Source: Streptomyces sp. PsTaAH-137 (lineage in GTDB: Bacteria; Actinomycetota; Actinomycetes; Streptomycetales; Streptomycetaceae). From it: DNA of 64,000 nt. Positions 18,158 through 25,370 of the stretch are shown here, one piece after another. Position numbers and translations under genes: made by a program. The stretch covers positions 529,533 through 593,532 of the forward strand of contig NZ_QLLY01000004.1 of the NCBI RefSeq assembly GCF_003259365.1, given 5' to 3'. The notes below the pieces were generated by a model. That model was not told the origin of the DNA, made no database searches, and saw only the letters and a program-made list of their open reading frames with translations. Numbering within the stretch: the stretch's first letter is position 1; every line of letters starts with the position of its first letter.

Positions 18158-18541
18158 TCACGCGGCAGGCTGGTCTTCGGGGTAGGCGCAGGGCACGCAC
18201 ATGCCGAGCGAGCCCGGGATGACGTATCCGGCGTCCTGACGGCACTTCGGGCAGGTGCGGCGGGCGCACATTGCCTTGGCAAGGGCGGCCCGCTTGCCCG
18301 GCGTCATCGGGCGTACCGGCTTGGCGCGGTCGACGCGGTAGAGGTAGGCGACCAGCGGGCCGCGCCGGTAGCGCGGTCGCAGGACCTGAGCGGCCACCTC
18401 CTGCCCGCCCGGCCGGAGACCGAGCGTCCGGAGTTGGCGGCGGGTGGCGAGCCCGGTCGGGGCGTAGCGCCAGGGATAGGTCGGTATGCCGAACTGGCCC
18501 CCCGACGGGCAGTAGCACTTGGCGAGCGTCAGCGCTGACAT
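18158..18541 (-). CDS. RRQRL-motif-type zinc-binding protein
   Basis: This 127-aa protein has an N-terminal CYCPSGG block, the ATRRQLRTLGLRPGG segment that names the family, and a C-terminal zinc ribbon (CARRTCPKCRQDAGY ... CVPC). The family occurs in actinomycete integrative elements. Its function is not established. Start and the upstream stop overlap by one base (TGATG), so it is translated after the DUF2637 gene. Confidence 0.8.
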   Translation of the reverse strand: MSALTLAKCYCPSGGQFGIPTYPWRYAPTGLATRRQLRTLGLRPGGQEVAAQVLRPRYRRGPLVAYLYRVDRAKPVRPMTPGKRAALAKAMCARRTCPKCRQDAGYVIPGSLGMCVPCAYPEDQPAA

Positions 18542-19824
18542 CACGCAGTCACCGCCGTCGCGCGCTCGGCGCGCAGGGTGTCGCGCAGCTTCCGGGCGTT
18601 CGCCGGGGATGTGCGCAGTTCGCGGCGGATGCCCTCGGCGGTCAGCTTGGCGTCCGGCCAACCGGCCGTGGCCGTGCGCGCTTCGGCGAGCAGTTCATCG
18701 AAGGTGCGCTTGGGGCGGGACGACTTCGCAGCTTCCGGGACCCGACCCGTCACACTGCGCGGGCGGGGCGATTCGGCCGGTACCGGCCGCAGCTCGATCG
18801 GGCGCGCCGGGAGCGACTCGATCGACTTGACGGGCTTGGCCGGAAGAGCCGACTTCAGGAAGCCGACGGCAACCGGTCGGGGCAGTTCTGTCACGTTCGG
18901 CGTGATCGGTGCGGGGATCGATACCGGCAGGTCAGCCATAGACCGATTCCTCTTGGTCTCGGTCGATTCCTCCGCATTCTTGGGGTCATCGACCGGGCGC
19001 TGTGCCTGGGCAAGAGCGGCGGCCGATCGAGTGGCCTTGCGGTAGAGATCGGGCGTCATGCCGGGAGCCGTGGCCCCGGTATGGATCTGCCATGCCCGCG
19101 CCCACGCCTGCTCGGTGGTCAGCGAACCGAAGGGCGCGGCGGACAGCAGCCGATCGGCGATCCGGGCGACCCTGCGGTGATGCCAACGGCGGGTGCGGGT
19201 GTGACGCCCTCGTTCGCGCCGGTCGTCATCATCGGCGACCGCAGCCAGCGTGCACACCCACTGCCGGATCTCGAACAGCAGCGGCCCGAACAGCGTGACT
19301 GCCGCAAGCCCCCACCCTGCCGTCGTCGCGTCCGTGCCGGACAGGTTCGGCAGGTGCGTGCCGTAGGTGTAGTTGATGGACGCGGCGAATCCGGCGGAGG
19401 CGACCACCAGCGCGCGCAGCAGCCACCGCACCCGTGCGGCCAGGTGCCGGGAGTCGGCGTAGGCAACCCCGGCGGCGACCACCCACGCCGTGCCCTCCAG
19501 GGCCAGCGGCAGGGGCAGCAGCATCGGCGAGATGCCCACGAAGTGCAGCACCTGAGCGGGCAGCGACGCGAGACCGGACGCCACGACCAGCGCCAGCGTG
19601 CCCCGCCGGTACACCTGCCCCGGCGTCAGAGACGCAGCACGACGAGCTGCCCGCTCCTGACGGCGATGCAGCCGAACCTCCCGGTCCCGCTCCTGATCGG
19701 CGCGGGCCTGCTCCCGCAGCCGGGCGGCCCGCTCATCGCCGGACCGCTCCCGCATCGCCCGGCGTTCCTCCGCTGCCGCAGCGTCCATGCGGCGCTGCTC
19801 GCGGTACTCGGCAACCGTGCTCAT
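18541..19824 (-). CDS. spdB: DUF2637/SpdB-type spread membrane protein with C-terminal HTH-like region
   Basis: This 427-aa protein starts MSTVAEYREQRR with a charged coiled-coil N-terminus (about residues 1-75). Four hydrophobic helices follow (about 80-200: LALVVASGLASLPAQVLHFVG onward). The tail is long, polar and Pro-rich, ending in a DELLAEARTATAGWPD...SPANARKLRDTL helical repeat that resembles a DNA-binding HTH. DUF2637 proteins support intramycelial plasmid spread. ATGA overlap couples it to the Pycsar-type gene upstream. Confidence 0.85.
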   Translation of the reverse strand: MSTVAEYREQRRMDAAAAEERRAMRERSGDERAARLREQARADQERDREVRLHRRQERAARRAASLTPGQVYRRGTLALVVASGLASLPAQVLHFVGISPMLLPLPLALEGTAWVVAAGVAYADSRHLAARVRWLLRALVVASAGFAASINYTYGTHLPNLSGTDATTAGWGLAAVTLFGPLLFEIRQWVCTLAAVADDDDRRERGRHTRTRRWHHRRVARIADRLLSAAPFGSLTTEQAWARAWQIHTGATAPGMTPDLYRKATRSAAALAQAQRPVDDPKNAEESTETKRNRSMADLPVSIPAPITPNVTELPRPVAVGFLKSALPAKPVKSIESLPARPIELRPVPAESPRPRSVTGRVPEAAKSSRPKRTFDELLAEARTATAGWPDAKLTAEGIRRELRTSPANARKLRDTLRAERATAVTA

Positions 19825-20264
19825 GCCGCACCCCCGAGCGTGATCACGGTGGCCGTGATCAGCAGGACCCCACCGATGCGGGTCAGGTCGATCGCGCGCT
19901 GTAGCGCGGTGAACTTGGTGACGGCGATGCGGGACAGGTTCGCGATGTCGGCGGCCGTGTCGGTGGCTACCGCATCCCGGATCTGCTCCGGGGTGAGGGT
20001 GGCCCACAGGGGGAAGCCGTGCCGGCCGGACAGGTTCGGGCGGACCGAGGACAGCAGCAGCGTGGCGGCCCCGATCAGCACGGCGATACCGGCCAGGCCG
20101 GGAACGAGCGCCCAGGGGATGAGCGGCGCGTCCTTGCCCGCGCTCCACACGCCGGCCAGCACGGCGCCGATGAAGGCGAGCAGCAGACTCGCCTTGCTGT
20201 CGGTGCGCGTGATCTCCGCCTTCACCTCAGCGTGCGCGGCGGACAGGTCTCGTACGGCGCTCAT
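19821..20264 (-). CDS. Pycsar-effector-type two-helix membrane protein (PycTM/DUF5706-like)
   Basis: This 147-aa protein has two hydrophobic hairpin helices: LLLAFIGAVLAGVWSA (about 27-42) and LVPGLAGIAVLIGAATLLLSS (about 55-75). A soluble region follows, then a third helix at the C-terminus (IGGVLLITATVITLG). The N-terminal AEVKAEITRTDSKASLLL segment and the later DIANLSRIAVTKFTALQRAID block match the pattern of the Pycsar effector membrane family, which opens membranes in phage defence when bound by cyclic pyrimidines. No pyrimidine cyclase gene is visible in the element. Coupled by ATGA to neighbours on both sides. Confidence 0.72.
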   Translation of the reverse strand: MSAVRDLSAAHAEVKAEITRTDSKASLLLAFIGAVLAGVWSAGKDAPLIPWALVPGLAGIAVLIGAATLLLSSVRPNLSGRHGFPLWATLTPEQIRDAVATDTAADIANLSRIAVTKFTALQRAIDLTRIGGVLLITATVITLGGAA

Positions 20265-20530
20265 GCGGCACCGCCCGCCTGCTCGGTGGTGCGGTTGAGG
20301 AGGGCGACGCGGGCGGCGAGCGCCCGGCGGCGGGCGCGGCGGATACGCCGGACGTCCAGCTCGTTCGGCGTGCGGTCGAGGGTGAGGATGTGCGCGTCGA
20401 GGAGGTCGACGTCCGCCAGGATGACGGGCATCTCGACGTCGATGGCGTCCAGCTCCGTTTTCGTGGGCTCCATCAAGTCGAAGCACTCGGCGGCAGTAAC
20501 AGCGTCCTGAACAGTGACGATGTGGTCCAT
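20261..20530 (-). CDS. DUF6284 family protein, first gene of AICE1 transfer operon
   Basis: This 89-aa acidic-then-basic protein starts MDHIVTVQDAVTAAECFDLMEPT. It has a conserved ADVDLLDAHILTLDR stretch and an Arg-rich helix (VRRIRRARRRALAAR). These features match the small DUF6284 proteins found first in many AICE transfer operons. No function is known. It overlaps the next gene by 4 bp. Confidence 0.8.
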   Translation of the reverse strand: MDHIVTVQDAVTAAECFDLMEPTKTELDAIDVEMPVILADVDLLDAHILTLDRTPNELDVRRIRRARRRALAARVALLNRTTEQAGGAA

Positions 20531-20555
20531 GGGTCGTGTTCTCCCTAGCAGGTGG

Positions 20556-20607
20556 CAACGGCCCGAACGAGCCCCCGGAGTAGCCGCTCCGGGGGCTCTC
20601 GCCGTTG
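20556..20607 (-). promoter_or_regulatory. Large hairpin in the leader of the AICE1 leftward operon
   Basis: A perfect 12-bp GC stem (GAGCCCCCGGAG at 20569-20580 with 20587-20598, 6-nt loop) sits inside an outer 7-bp stem (CAACGGC/GCCGTTG). It lies 26-77 bp upstream of the first ORF on the transcribed strand. It could be an attenuator or an RNA-stability element for the transfer operon, or a stop for rightward readthrough. Confidence 0.6.
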
Positions 20608-20995
20608 ATGAAGTGGGTTGGTCGTGCGTGTCCCGGCCTGCGTTCGAGGCGTAGGCCCGTGGTCGGCCGGGCCGGGACTGTGAGTGCGCGACTCGGGATC
20701 GCGCGGTCCGTCTTTTCGACTCGGGGAGACGGGGCCCACCTATGCAGTTCTCAAGAGCGCCCCGAAGAGCACCGCGATCGCTCCTCGGTCAGTGCGGTAA
20801 CCCCTGTTCAGGGCTCCCGTCCTCACGGGACTTACCGAGAGCTGCGCAGGCGGGAGCAACTCAAGGGAATTGCACCGCTTGCTCAACTTGTTGGTACAAG
20901 CTGATGCAGTGATGCTGCACCCACGGACGGTGAGTCGTCAAGGGATTGGGGCCCACATGTACCAACAAGTTGACCGAGTGCGTCATGATGGGGGC
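20608..20995. promoter_or_regulatory. Divergent control region of AICE1 with two GntR-type operator candidates
   Basis: Two 14-bp words are perfect inverted copies of each other: CAACTTGTTGGTAC at 20884-20897 and GTACCAACAAGTTG at 20959-20972. The first is also part of a dyad CTTGT-TGGT-ACAAG (20887-20900). The second has the same dyad with one mismatch. They lie 24-112 bp before the GntR start and between it and the leftward operon. The pattern fits autoregulation by the HutC-type GntR and repression of transfer genes, as KorSA does in pSAM2. The rest of the region shows no gene. Confidence 0.65.
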
Positions 20996-21769
20996 ATGAG
21001 CAAGCAGCCGAAGTACCGGCAGGTGGCCGATGCCCTGCGCCGAGAGATCGACAGCGGCACCTACGCGCCGGGCGCGCGGTTGCCGTCAGAGAGTGAGCTG
21101 ATGAAGCGCTTTGACGCTTCGCGCAACACGGTCCGGAACGGCCTCAACCTCCTGGTCACCCAAGGGCTTGTCTCGGCGAGCCAGGGGCTGGGGTACGAGG
21201 TGCGGTCGCATGAGGTCTTCAAGCTGAACGCGTCGCGGTTCGAGAACCTGACCTTCCCTCAGAACGGAGACGCGTACAGCACCGACGTCACGAACGCCGG
21301 CCGCCGTCCGCACCAGACTTTCCGGGTAGAGATGACGCCCGCCTCTCCTGACGTCGCTGAACGGCTCAGGGTCGACACCGGATCGACCACGGTCCTGCGG
21401 TTCTGTCACCGATTCGTCGATGACGTGCCGTGGTCCACGCAGGCGACTTGGTACCCCGGATGGCTCGCAGAGCAGTCACCGCGGCTTGCTCAGCCGGGTG
21501 ACATTGAGGAAGGGACCACTCGATACCTCGCGTCATTCGGCATCGAGCAGGTCGGCTACTTCGATGAGATCGCCACGCGCATGCCGACTCCAGAGGAGGC
21601 GCGGCTCTTGGAAATCGGCGCTGGGGTGCCCGTGCTCCTCTGGACGCGCACTGGCTACTCGGAGGACCGCCCGATTCGCTGCACGGTCACGACCTTCCGG
21701 GGCGACCTCAACCAGATGAACTACGAGATCGGCAACCTGGCCGGCCGAGAAGAAAACGAGCCTCAGTGA
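20996..21769 (+). CDS. GntR-family (HutC/UTRA) transcriptional regulator, KorSA-like
   Basis: This 257-aa protein has an N-terminal winged HTH (KYRQVADALRREIDSGTY ... LPSESELMKRFDASRNTVRNGL, residues about 5-70) and a C-terminal UTRA ligand-binding domain (about 100-245). It probably represses the divergent transfer operon and itself through the palindromes just upstream. The ATG at 20996 follows GGGGG. Its last codon overlaps the GNAT gene's GTG by 4 bp. Confidence 0.9.
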   Translation: MSKQPKYRQVADALRREIDSGTYAPGARLPSESELMKRFDASRNTVRNGLNLLVTQGLVSASQGLGYEVRSHEVFKLNASRFENLTFPQNGDAYSTDVTNAGRRPHQTFRVEMTPASPDVAERLRVDTGSTTVLRFCHRFVDDVPWSTQATWYPGWLAEQSPRLAQPGDIEEGTTRYLASFGIEQVGYFDEIATRMPTPEEARLLEIGAGVPVLLWTRTGYSEDRPIRCTVTTFRGDLNQMNYEIGNLAGREENEPQ

Positions 21770-22335
21770 AGATCTGCCTTGCGGAAGCGCACGACCTGGC
21801 CAAGCTGCTCGCCTTCCGGGAGGAGGCAGCAGCTTGGCTGTTGCAGCTCGGAAGCGATCAATGGCAGCGCCCGTATCCGGCAGACAGGCTGCTCGCCACC
21901 ATTGAGGCCGGTCACGTCTTCATGCTGCGCGACGGGCACGTGACGGCGGCCACAATCACGTTGACCCCAGACGCCGAAGAAGGGCTCTGGACGGAAGAGG
22001 AGCTACGGGAGCCCAGCATGTTCGTCAACAAGCTCACGACGGGGCGCGAGTACGCCGGGCAGAACCTCGGCGGGCGCCTCTTGGACTGGGCCGGAGACCG
22101 AGCACACCGTGCCGGGGCGCGATGGCTCCGATTGGATGCTTGGACAACGAACGAGGCGCTACAGCGCTACTACCTCGCACGGGGGTTCAGGCACGTTCGC
22201 ACGGTCCGAGAGGGCGGGGCCGTGAACGGTGGCCCACGGGTTTCCGGATGGCTCGCGCAGCGTGAGACGCGCTCAGCGGGACACGACTTTCACGACCTCA
22301 CTCCACCGCCTGCGCGGCTCTCTTCAGCAGCTTGA
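21766..22335 (+). CDS. GNAT-family N-acetyltransferase
   Basis: This 189-aa protein has the GNAT core: strand FMLRDGHVTAATITL, the acetyl-CoA loop in REYAGQNLGGRLLDWAGDRA (about residues 95-112) and LRLDAWTTNEALQRYYLARGFRHV. The GTG start overlaps the GntR stop, so both are made from one transcript. AICE2 has the same GntR-GNAT order. The substrate is unknown; modification of a regulator or a small molecule is possible. Confidence 0.87.
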   Translation: MKICLAEAHDLAKLLAFREEAAAWLLQLGSDQWQRPYPADRLLATIEAGHVFMLRDGHVTAATITLTPDAEEGLWTEEELREPSMFVNKLTTGREYAGQNLGGRLLDWAGDRAHRAGARWLRLDAWTTNEALQRYYLARGFRHVRTVREGGAVNGGPRVSGWLAQRETRSAGHDFHDLTPPPARLSSAA

Positions 22336-22355
22336 CGAATCAGTAGTGCGAAACA

Positions 22356-22390
22356 ACTTTGGCGCAAGGGCATCACCCTTGCGCCAAAGT
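22356..22390. terminator. Bidirectional terminator between convergent GNAT and XRE-ImmA genes
   Basis: A perfect 15-bp stem (ACTTTGGCGCAAGGG at 22356-22370 with 22376-22390) with a 5-nt loop lies between the two convergent stops at 22335 and 22406. Confidence 0.88.
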
Positions 22391-22405
22391 GAAAGTTGGG
22401 TGCCT

Positions 22406-23464
22406 CTACCCGCGAACCAGACGTAGACCTCGACGGCTCGGCGGCGAGATTTCATCTGCCAAATCATCTTCGGTCATGCCAATTACTTGGGCAAGCTCTC
22501 GGACCAAATAATCGTGTTCTTCTACATGAATGCGGAGCATCTCCTTGTACACCTGCGGCTCTTCCCGTTGCAGAGGAGCAGGTTCGCTTGTGAGATATCC
22601 CGCCTTGTTCATGTAGGCGTGGAGACTGCGTGAGCGCGCTGTCGAGATGATGCCCAGGTGCTCAGCCCGGATAATCAGTGACTGCATTGGCACTCGCCAG
22701 TACGGTTTGAGTGCGGCTGCTTTACGGACGTCGATGCCGCCGAGATCTTTAGAAATCTCGGCGGCTGGCATCAGAAGCTCTTCGGCGAAGGAGTCCGCTT
22801 CTTTTTCTGCGGTGTCACGAGGTGGTTCTCCCTCGTGCATAACCATGTGTCCGATTTCGTGAGCGAGTACAAATCGCTGCCTCTCTGGGCTCAGCTCGCT
22901 GTTCAGTACGAACAGTGGGCCCGACCCTGGATGCCAAACGCTGATCGCGTTGATGCGATGGGTCTCGAAATCGCGAAGCACCACAGTTCCTCCTGCGGCT
23001 TCAACGATATTTACGAGATTTGGTACAGGACCCATGGGAAGGCGCCAGGCAGCACGAACACGGCGAGCCGCTTCTGCTGCTGTTTCGACGTCTTCGATGT
23101 CAATTCGCGGGATAGTGAGGGATGTGTCTACTGCGATCCCGTCACTCAGACGTACGAGCCGCATGCGAAGCAAGTTCACACGGGCCTGGATCTTACGAAG
23201 AGTCCGTTGGGAAAGACTCTGCTGCTTACGGTGAAAGAAGCTAGCGCTTCCAAAGCCGTAAACCTCTTCTTGCCAAGTCAGTAGATCCGGCGTCACCTTC
23301 AACACCTTTGCTACTTGAGGCACATCGGCCTCAGGCAAGGGGCGCAGCCCATTCTCAGCCTTGCTGAGAGTGGACTGCGCCAACCCAGTAGCCTTAGCAA
23401 GATCTTGCTGCGTAAGACCCTGCGCCTCCCGCGCCAAAATGAGCATGCGCGGATTGATTGTCAT
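22406..23464 (-). CDS. XRE-type HTH protein fused to ImmA/IrrE metallopeptidase
   Basis: This 352-aa protein has an XRE helix-turn-helix (LTQQDLAKATGLAQSTLSKAENG, residues about 17-39) and a zinc peptidase domain with HEIGHMVMHEG (about 201-211) and the downstream Glu in AEKEADSFAEELLMP. In ICEBs1, separate ImmR repressor and ImmA protease control excision. Fused forms also occur in phages and toxin-antitoxin-like loci. The start is preceded by GCGAGAACC and overlaps the stop of the gene at 23461 by ATGA. Base composition is less GC-rich than the rest of the element. Confidence 0.88.
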   Translation of the reverse strand: MTINPRMLILAREAQGLTQQDLAKATGLAQSTLSKAENGLRPLPEADVPQVAKVLKVTPDLLTWQEEVYGFGSASFFHRKQQSLSQRTLRKIQARVNLLRMRLVRLSDGIAVDTSLTIPRIDIEDVETAAEAARRVRAAWRLPMGPVPNLVNIVEAAGGTVVLRDFETHRINAISVWHPGSGPLFVLNSELSPERQRFVLAHEIGHMVMHEGEPPRDTAEKEADSFAEELLMPAAEISKDLGGIDVRKAAALKPYWRVPMQSLIIRAEHLGIISTARSRSLHAYMNKAGYLTSEPAPLQREEPQVYKEMLRIHVEEHDYLVRELAQVIGMTEDDLADEISPPSRRGLRLVRG

Positions 23465-24066
23465 TGGTTCTCGCTTGTCTCCTCCGCCGGCGCCTTCCGC
23501 GAGCTGCGGACGACTGGCCTTGGCCCATCTGCAGGCGACGTGGGCATCGGGATTGTAACCCCGCCCTGACCCGCATCCGGGATGATTTCGATCGGCGCCC
23601 ATATGTGTTCGCCGTCCAGCGTGCATGTGATCGCAAGCTGTTCTAGATCAAGCTCGAACCTGTCCAAGAGGTAGCCTGCAACCAAATGCGTCATAGGTTC
23701 GACTTCGTTGGCGTACTCCAAAGTCTGACCTTGAAAGGCTACCGCCTGACCAGTCCGAATACTGCTCGTCTTGAGCTTACGTCCTCGAAACTTCTTGAAG
23801 CGGATTGCGACACGATCGCGGATCTGAATAACGAGGAATCCGCGTTCCTCTCTAACCCGCACATGCTCGACAGCGAGAAACTGGTTTACGGCCTCAGTCT
23901 TGATGAAGTCATAAAGCACGTTCGCTCGCGAACGAGGCGACACATCAGCAGGCGACCCTTCCAGCGCCTTCAGCCAGTTTTGCCAGCGTTTCCAAGCGTT
24001 CCGGAAGCACTGGTCCAACTGGTCCTGATAGGGCTGGAGCAGCCGCACACACGAAGCCCTGTCCAT
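23461..24066 (-). CDS. Hypothetical protein coupled to XRE-ImmA protein
   Basis: This protein of about 201 aa (start MDRASCVRLLQPYQD) has no motif that I recognise. It contains an amphipathic N-terminus with RNAWKRWQNWLKAL, a central mixed alpha/beta region and a Pro-rich polar tail. It may begin further upstream (in-frame ATGs to 24237), since the ribosome site before 24066 is weak. Its 4-bp overlap with the XRE-ImmA gene indicates a functional pair, for example antitoxin/repressor plus protease target. That is inference from arrangement only. Confidence 0.6.
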   Translation of the reverse strand: MDRASCVRLLQPYQDQLDQCFRNAWKRWQNWLKALEGSPADVSPRSRANVLYDFIKTEAVNQFLAVEHVRVREERGFLVIQIRDRVAIRFKKFRGRKLKTSSIRTGQAVAFQGQTLEYANEVEPMTHLVAGYLLDRFELDLEQLAITCTLDGEHIWAPIEIIPDAGQGGVTIPMPTSPADGPRPVVRSSRKAPAEETSENQ

Positions 24067-24219
24067 GGGCGTTCCGATTGGCACCCGAGCAGCATGGCAG
24101 GTTGCAGAACAGCCGTCAATTATTCCGAGTAAGATTCCAAGATCGATTGTCTCGAACGTGCGTTCCCCCTGTGAGTCTGTCACGCCGGGTGCGCTCGCTG
24201 CGTGCATAGGGCAGGGCCA

Positions 24220-24282
24220 CGGCCAACCTCTGGCCACAGTGAGCGCCCGTAGAGCGGGATGTACGGATAGCCGCTGGTCAAC
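24220..24282. repeat. Candidate arm-type integrase sites, right end of AICE1
   Basis: CGGCCAACCTCTGGCCA (24220-24236) and CGCTGGTCAAC (24272-24282) echo the left-end words at 9699-9715 (direct, 15/17) and 9684-9694 (inverted, 11/11). They lie 26-88 bp inside the attR core. Confidence 0.5.
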
Positions 24283-24307
24283 GCCCTGACGGACCCGTTC
24301 GCAGAGT

Positions 24308-24364
24308 GGTCTTGAAAACCGTCGTGGCGAGAGTCACCGTGGGTTCAAATCCCACACCCACCGC
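24308..24364 (+). repeat. attR core of AICE1 (57-bp direct repeat, tRNA-Ser fragment)
   Basis: Identical to 9527-9583. The 5' half of the tRNA is absent, so no functional tRNA is encoded here. Confidence 0.95.
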
Positions 24365-24373
24365 AGCAGGTGA

Positions 24374-24405
24374 GAAGGGGCGTTCCGGTTTCGGGGCGCC
24401 CCTTC
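24374..24405 (+). terminator. Displaced native tRNA-Ser terminator
   Basis: A 9-bp stem (GAAGGGGCG at 24374-24382 with CGCCCCTTC at 24397-24405) lies 10 bp after attR. This is where the tRNA's own terminator would be before AICE1 entered. Confidence 0.65.
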
Positions 24406-24730
24406 GGCGTGCCCCGGGGCGGACGGCCCTGGCCGCCGGGGAACTCCGTTGACCGCTGCGGACGGGGGCGGTTGGATGAGCGTGGGTCCCCGGGCGCCGG
24501 CAAGTTCGGGTGATCGGCCGACGGTTGCGCCTGCCTGGCTCCTGCGTGGAGCGGGGTACGTCTCATGACGGGCACCGTCGGCCACTTCGCGTTCCCCGGG
24601 CGCCCGTTGTGACGCCGTGTCGGCCGGACTCCACCCGCCGGAGGGAACCCTTTCCCCCTCCGGAGGGGCGCGACCGCACCGCGGGGTGATCGTTCGTATC
24701 CCGGGGCCGGGCTCGTGGGTTGAGCACGGC
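24406..24730. other. Intergenic region downstream of AICE1 attR
   Basis: About 325 bp without a supported gene. A CCGGAGGG/CCCTCCGG inverted pair near 24636-24663 (CCGGAGGGAACCC ... CCCCTCCGGAGGGG) is visible and may be a transcription or regulatory structure before the STAS gene. Confidence 0.4.
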
Positions 24731-25135
24731 GTGAGTAACGAAAGCATCCCTCCGATACTGTCCGCACCCACCGCCGTCGCCAGTGACACCGAGAGCATGA
24801 AGGAGGCGGGCAGCAGTACGCCCGGCGACATAATCATCCGGTCCTGCACCCTCGTGGGACGCGCCCTGTGGATCGAGCTCCAGGGCGAGATCGACCACCA
24901 CAGCGCCCGACCGCTCAGGACGGTCCTGGCCGTGGGAGCCGTCCACGGCTGTCTGCACCTCGGTCTCGACGCACGGCACGTCACCTTCGCCGATTCCGCC
25001 CTGCTCAGGGTCATCGACCGCTGGAGCCGCCACGGGCGCAGCCTCCACATCGGCCACTGCTCGCCCGCCGTCCGACGGCTCATGGAGGCCGCGCGCCGCG
25101 TCGGCCGGACGGCCACGGAGGGGGTGCCCCGGTGA
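24731..25135 (+). CDS. STAS-domain protein (anti-sigma factor antagonist-like)
   Basis: This protein of about 134 aa has a STAS-type fold: ALWIELQGEIDHHSARPLRTVL (about residues 41-62), LHLGLDARHVTFADSALLRVIDRWSR (about 76-102) and a final helix. The phosphorylatable residue of this family lies in the D-x-S position, here FADSALL, which is conserved. Such proteins are partner-switch antagonists of GHKL anti-sigma factors like the one at 6056. The GTG at 24731 is chosen; an ATG at 24797 is possible. Confidence 0.8.
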   Translation: MSNESIPPILSAPTAVASDTESMKEAGSSTPGDIIIRSCTLVGRALWIELQGEIDHHSARPLRTVLAVGAVHGCLHLGLDARHVTFADSALLRVIDRWSRHGRSLHIGHCSPAVRRLMEAARRVGRTATEGVPR

Positions 25136-25305
25136 CGTTCACGATCCTGACCGTCGTACCTCTCGTGCTGTCCGTGGTGATCCTGCACTGGCCCGGGTGC
25201 GCGCCGAGCGGAGATCACCGCTCCCGCCCGGCCGGGCACGGCCGGGGAGGCTGTCCGGGGCCGGTTCACGGAGCGCCGTCCGGAGGCCGGAGGGTGCGCG
25301 GGTAG
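25132..25305 (+). CDS. Small hypothetical membrane peptide
   Basis: A 57-aa frame starts at a GTG that overlaps the STAS stop (GTGA). It has one hydrophobic segment (LTVVPLVLSVVILHW) and a basic Gly/Arg-rich tail. Translational coupling is the main support. No family is recognised. Confidence 0.45.
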   Translation: MTFTILTVVPLVLSVVILHWPGCAPSGDHRSRPAGHGRGGCPGPVHGAPSGGRRVRG

Positions 25306-25370
25306 CCCCTGACCGGTGCCGCCACCGTCCGCACTCCTTGCGAGAGGACGGTGGCGGCCCCGCGCGAGCC

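Larger units (their letters stand above)
9527..24364. mobile_element. AICE1: SLP1-like (prim-pol type) actinomycete integrative and conjugative element in tRNA-Ser(UGA)
   Basis: Both ends carry the same 57-bp sequence. The left copy is the 3' part of an intact tRNA-Ser gene, the right copy a free fragment. Inside are tyrosine integrase and excisionase next to the tRNA, a prim-pol plus DUF3631 ATPase replication module, an FtsK/TraB-like translocase, DUF2637 spread protein and other transfer genes, and a divergent GntR regulator. The known AICE classes are RepSA, RepAM and RepPP; this fits RepPP. All modules look intact, so excision and transfer may still be possible. Confidence 0.93.

Noticed and set aside
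18271..20298. 675-aa forward frame over several AICE1 spread genes
   Set aside because: Crosses at least four coupled genes on the other strand, which have clear families and overlaps.
24308..24364. Second tRNA-Ser gene
   Set aside because: Only the 3' part is present; acceptor 5' strand and D arm are missing, so it is an attR fragment.
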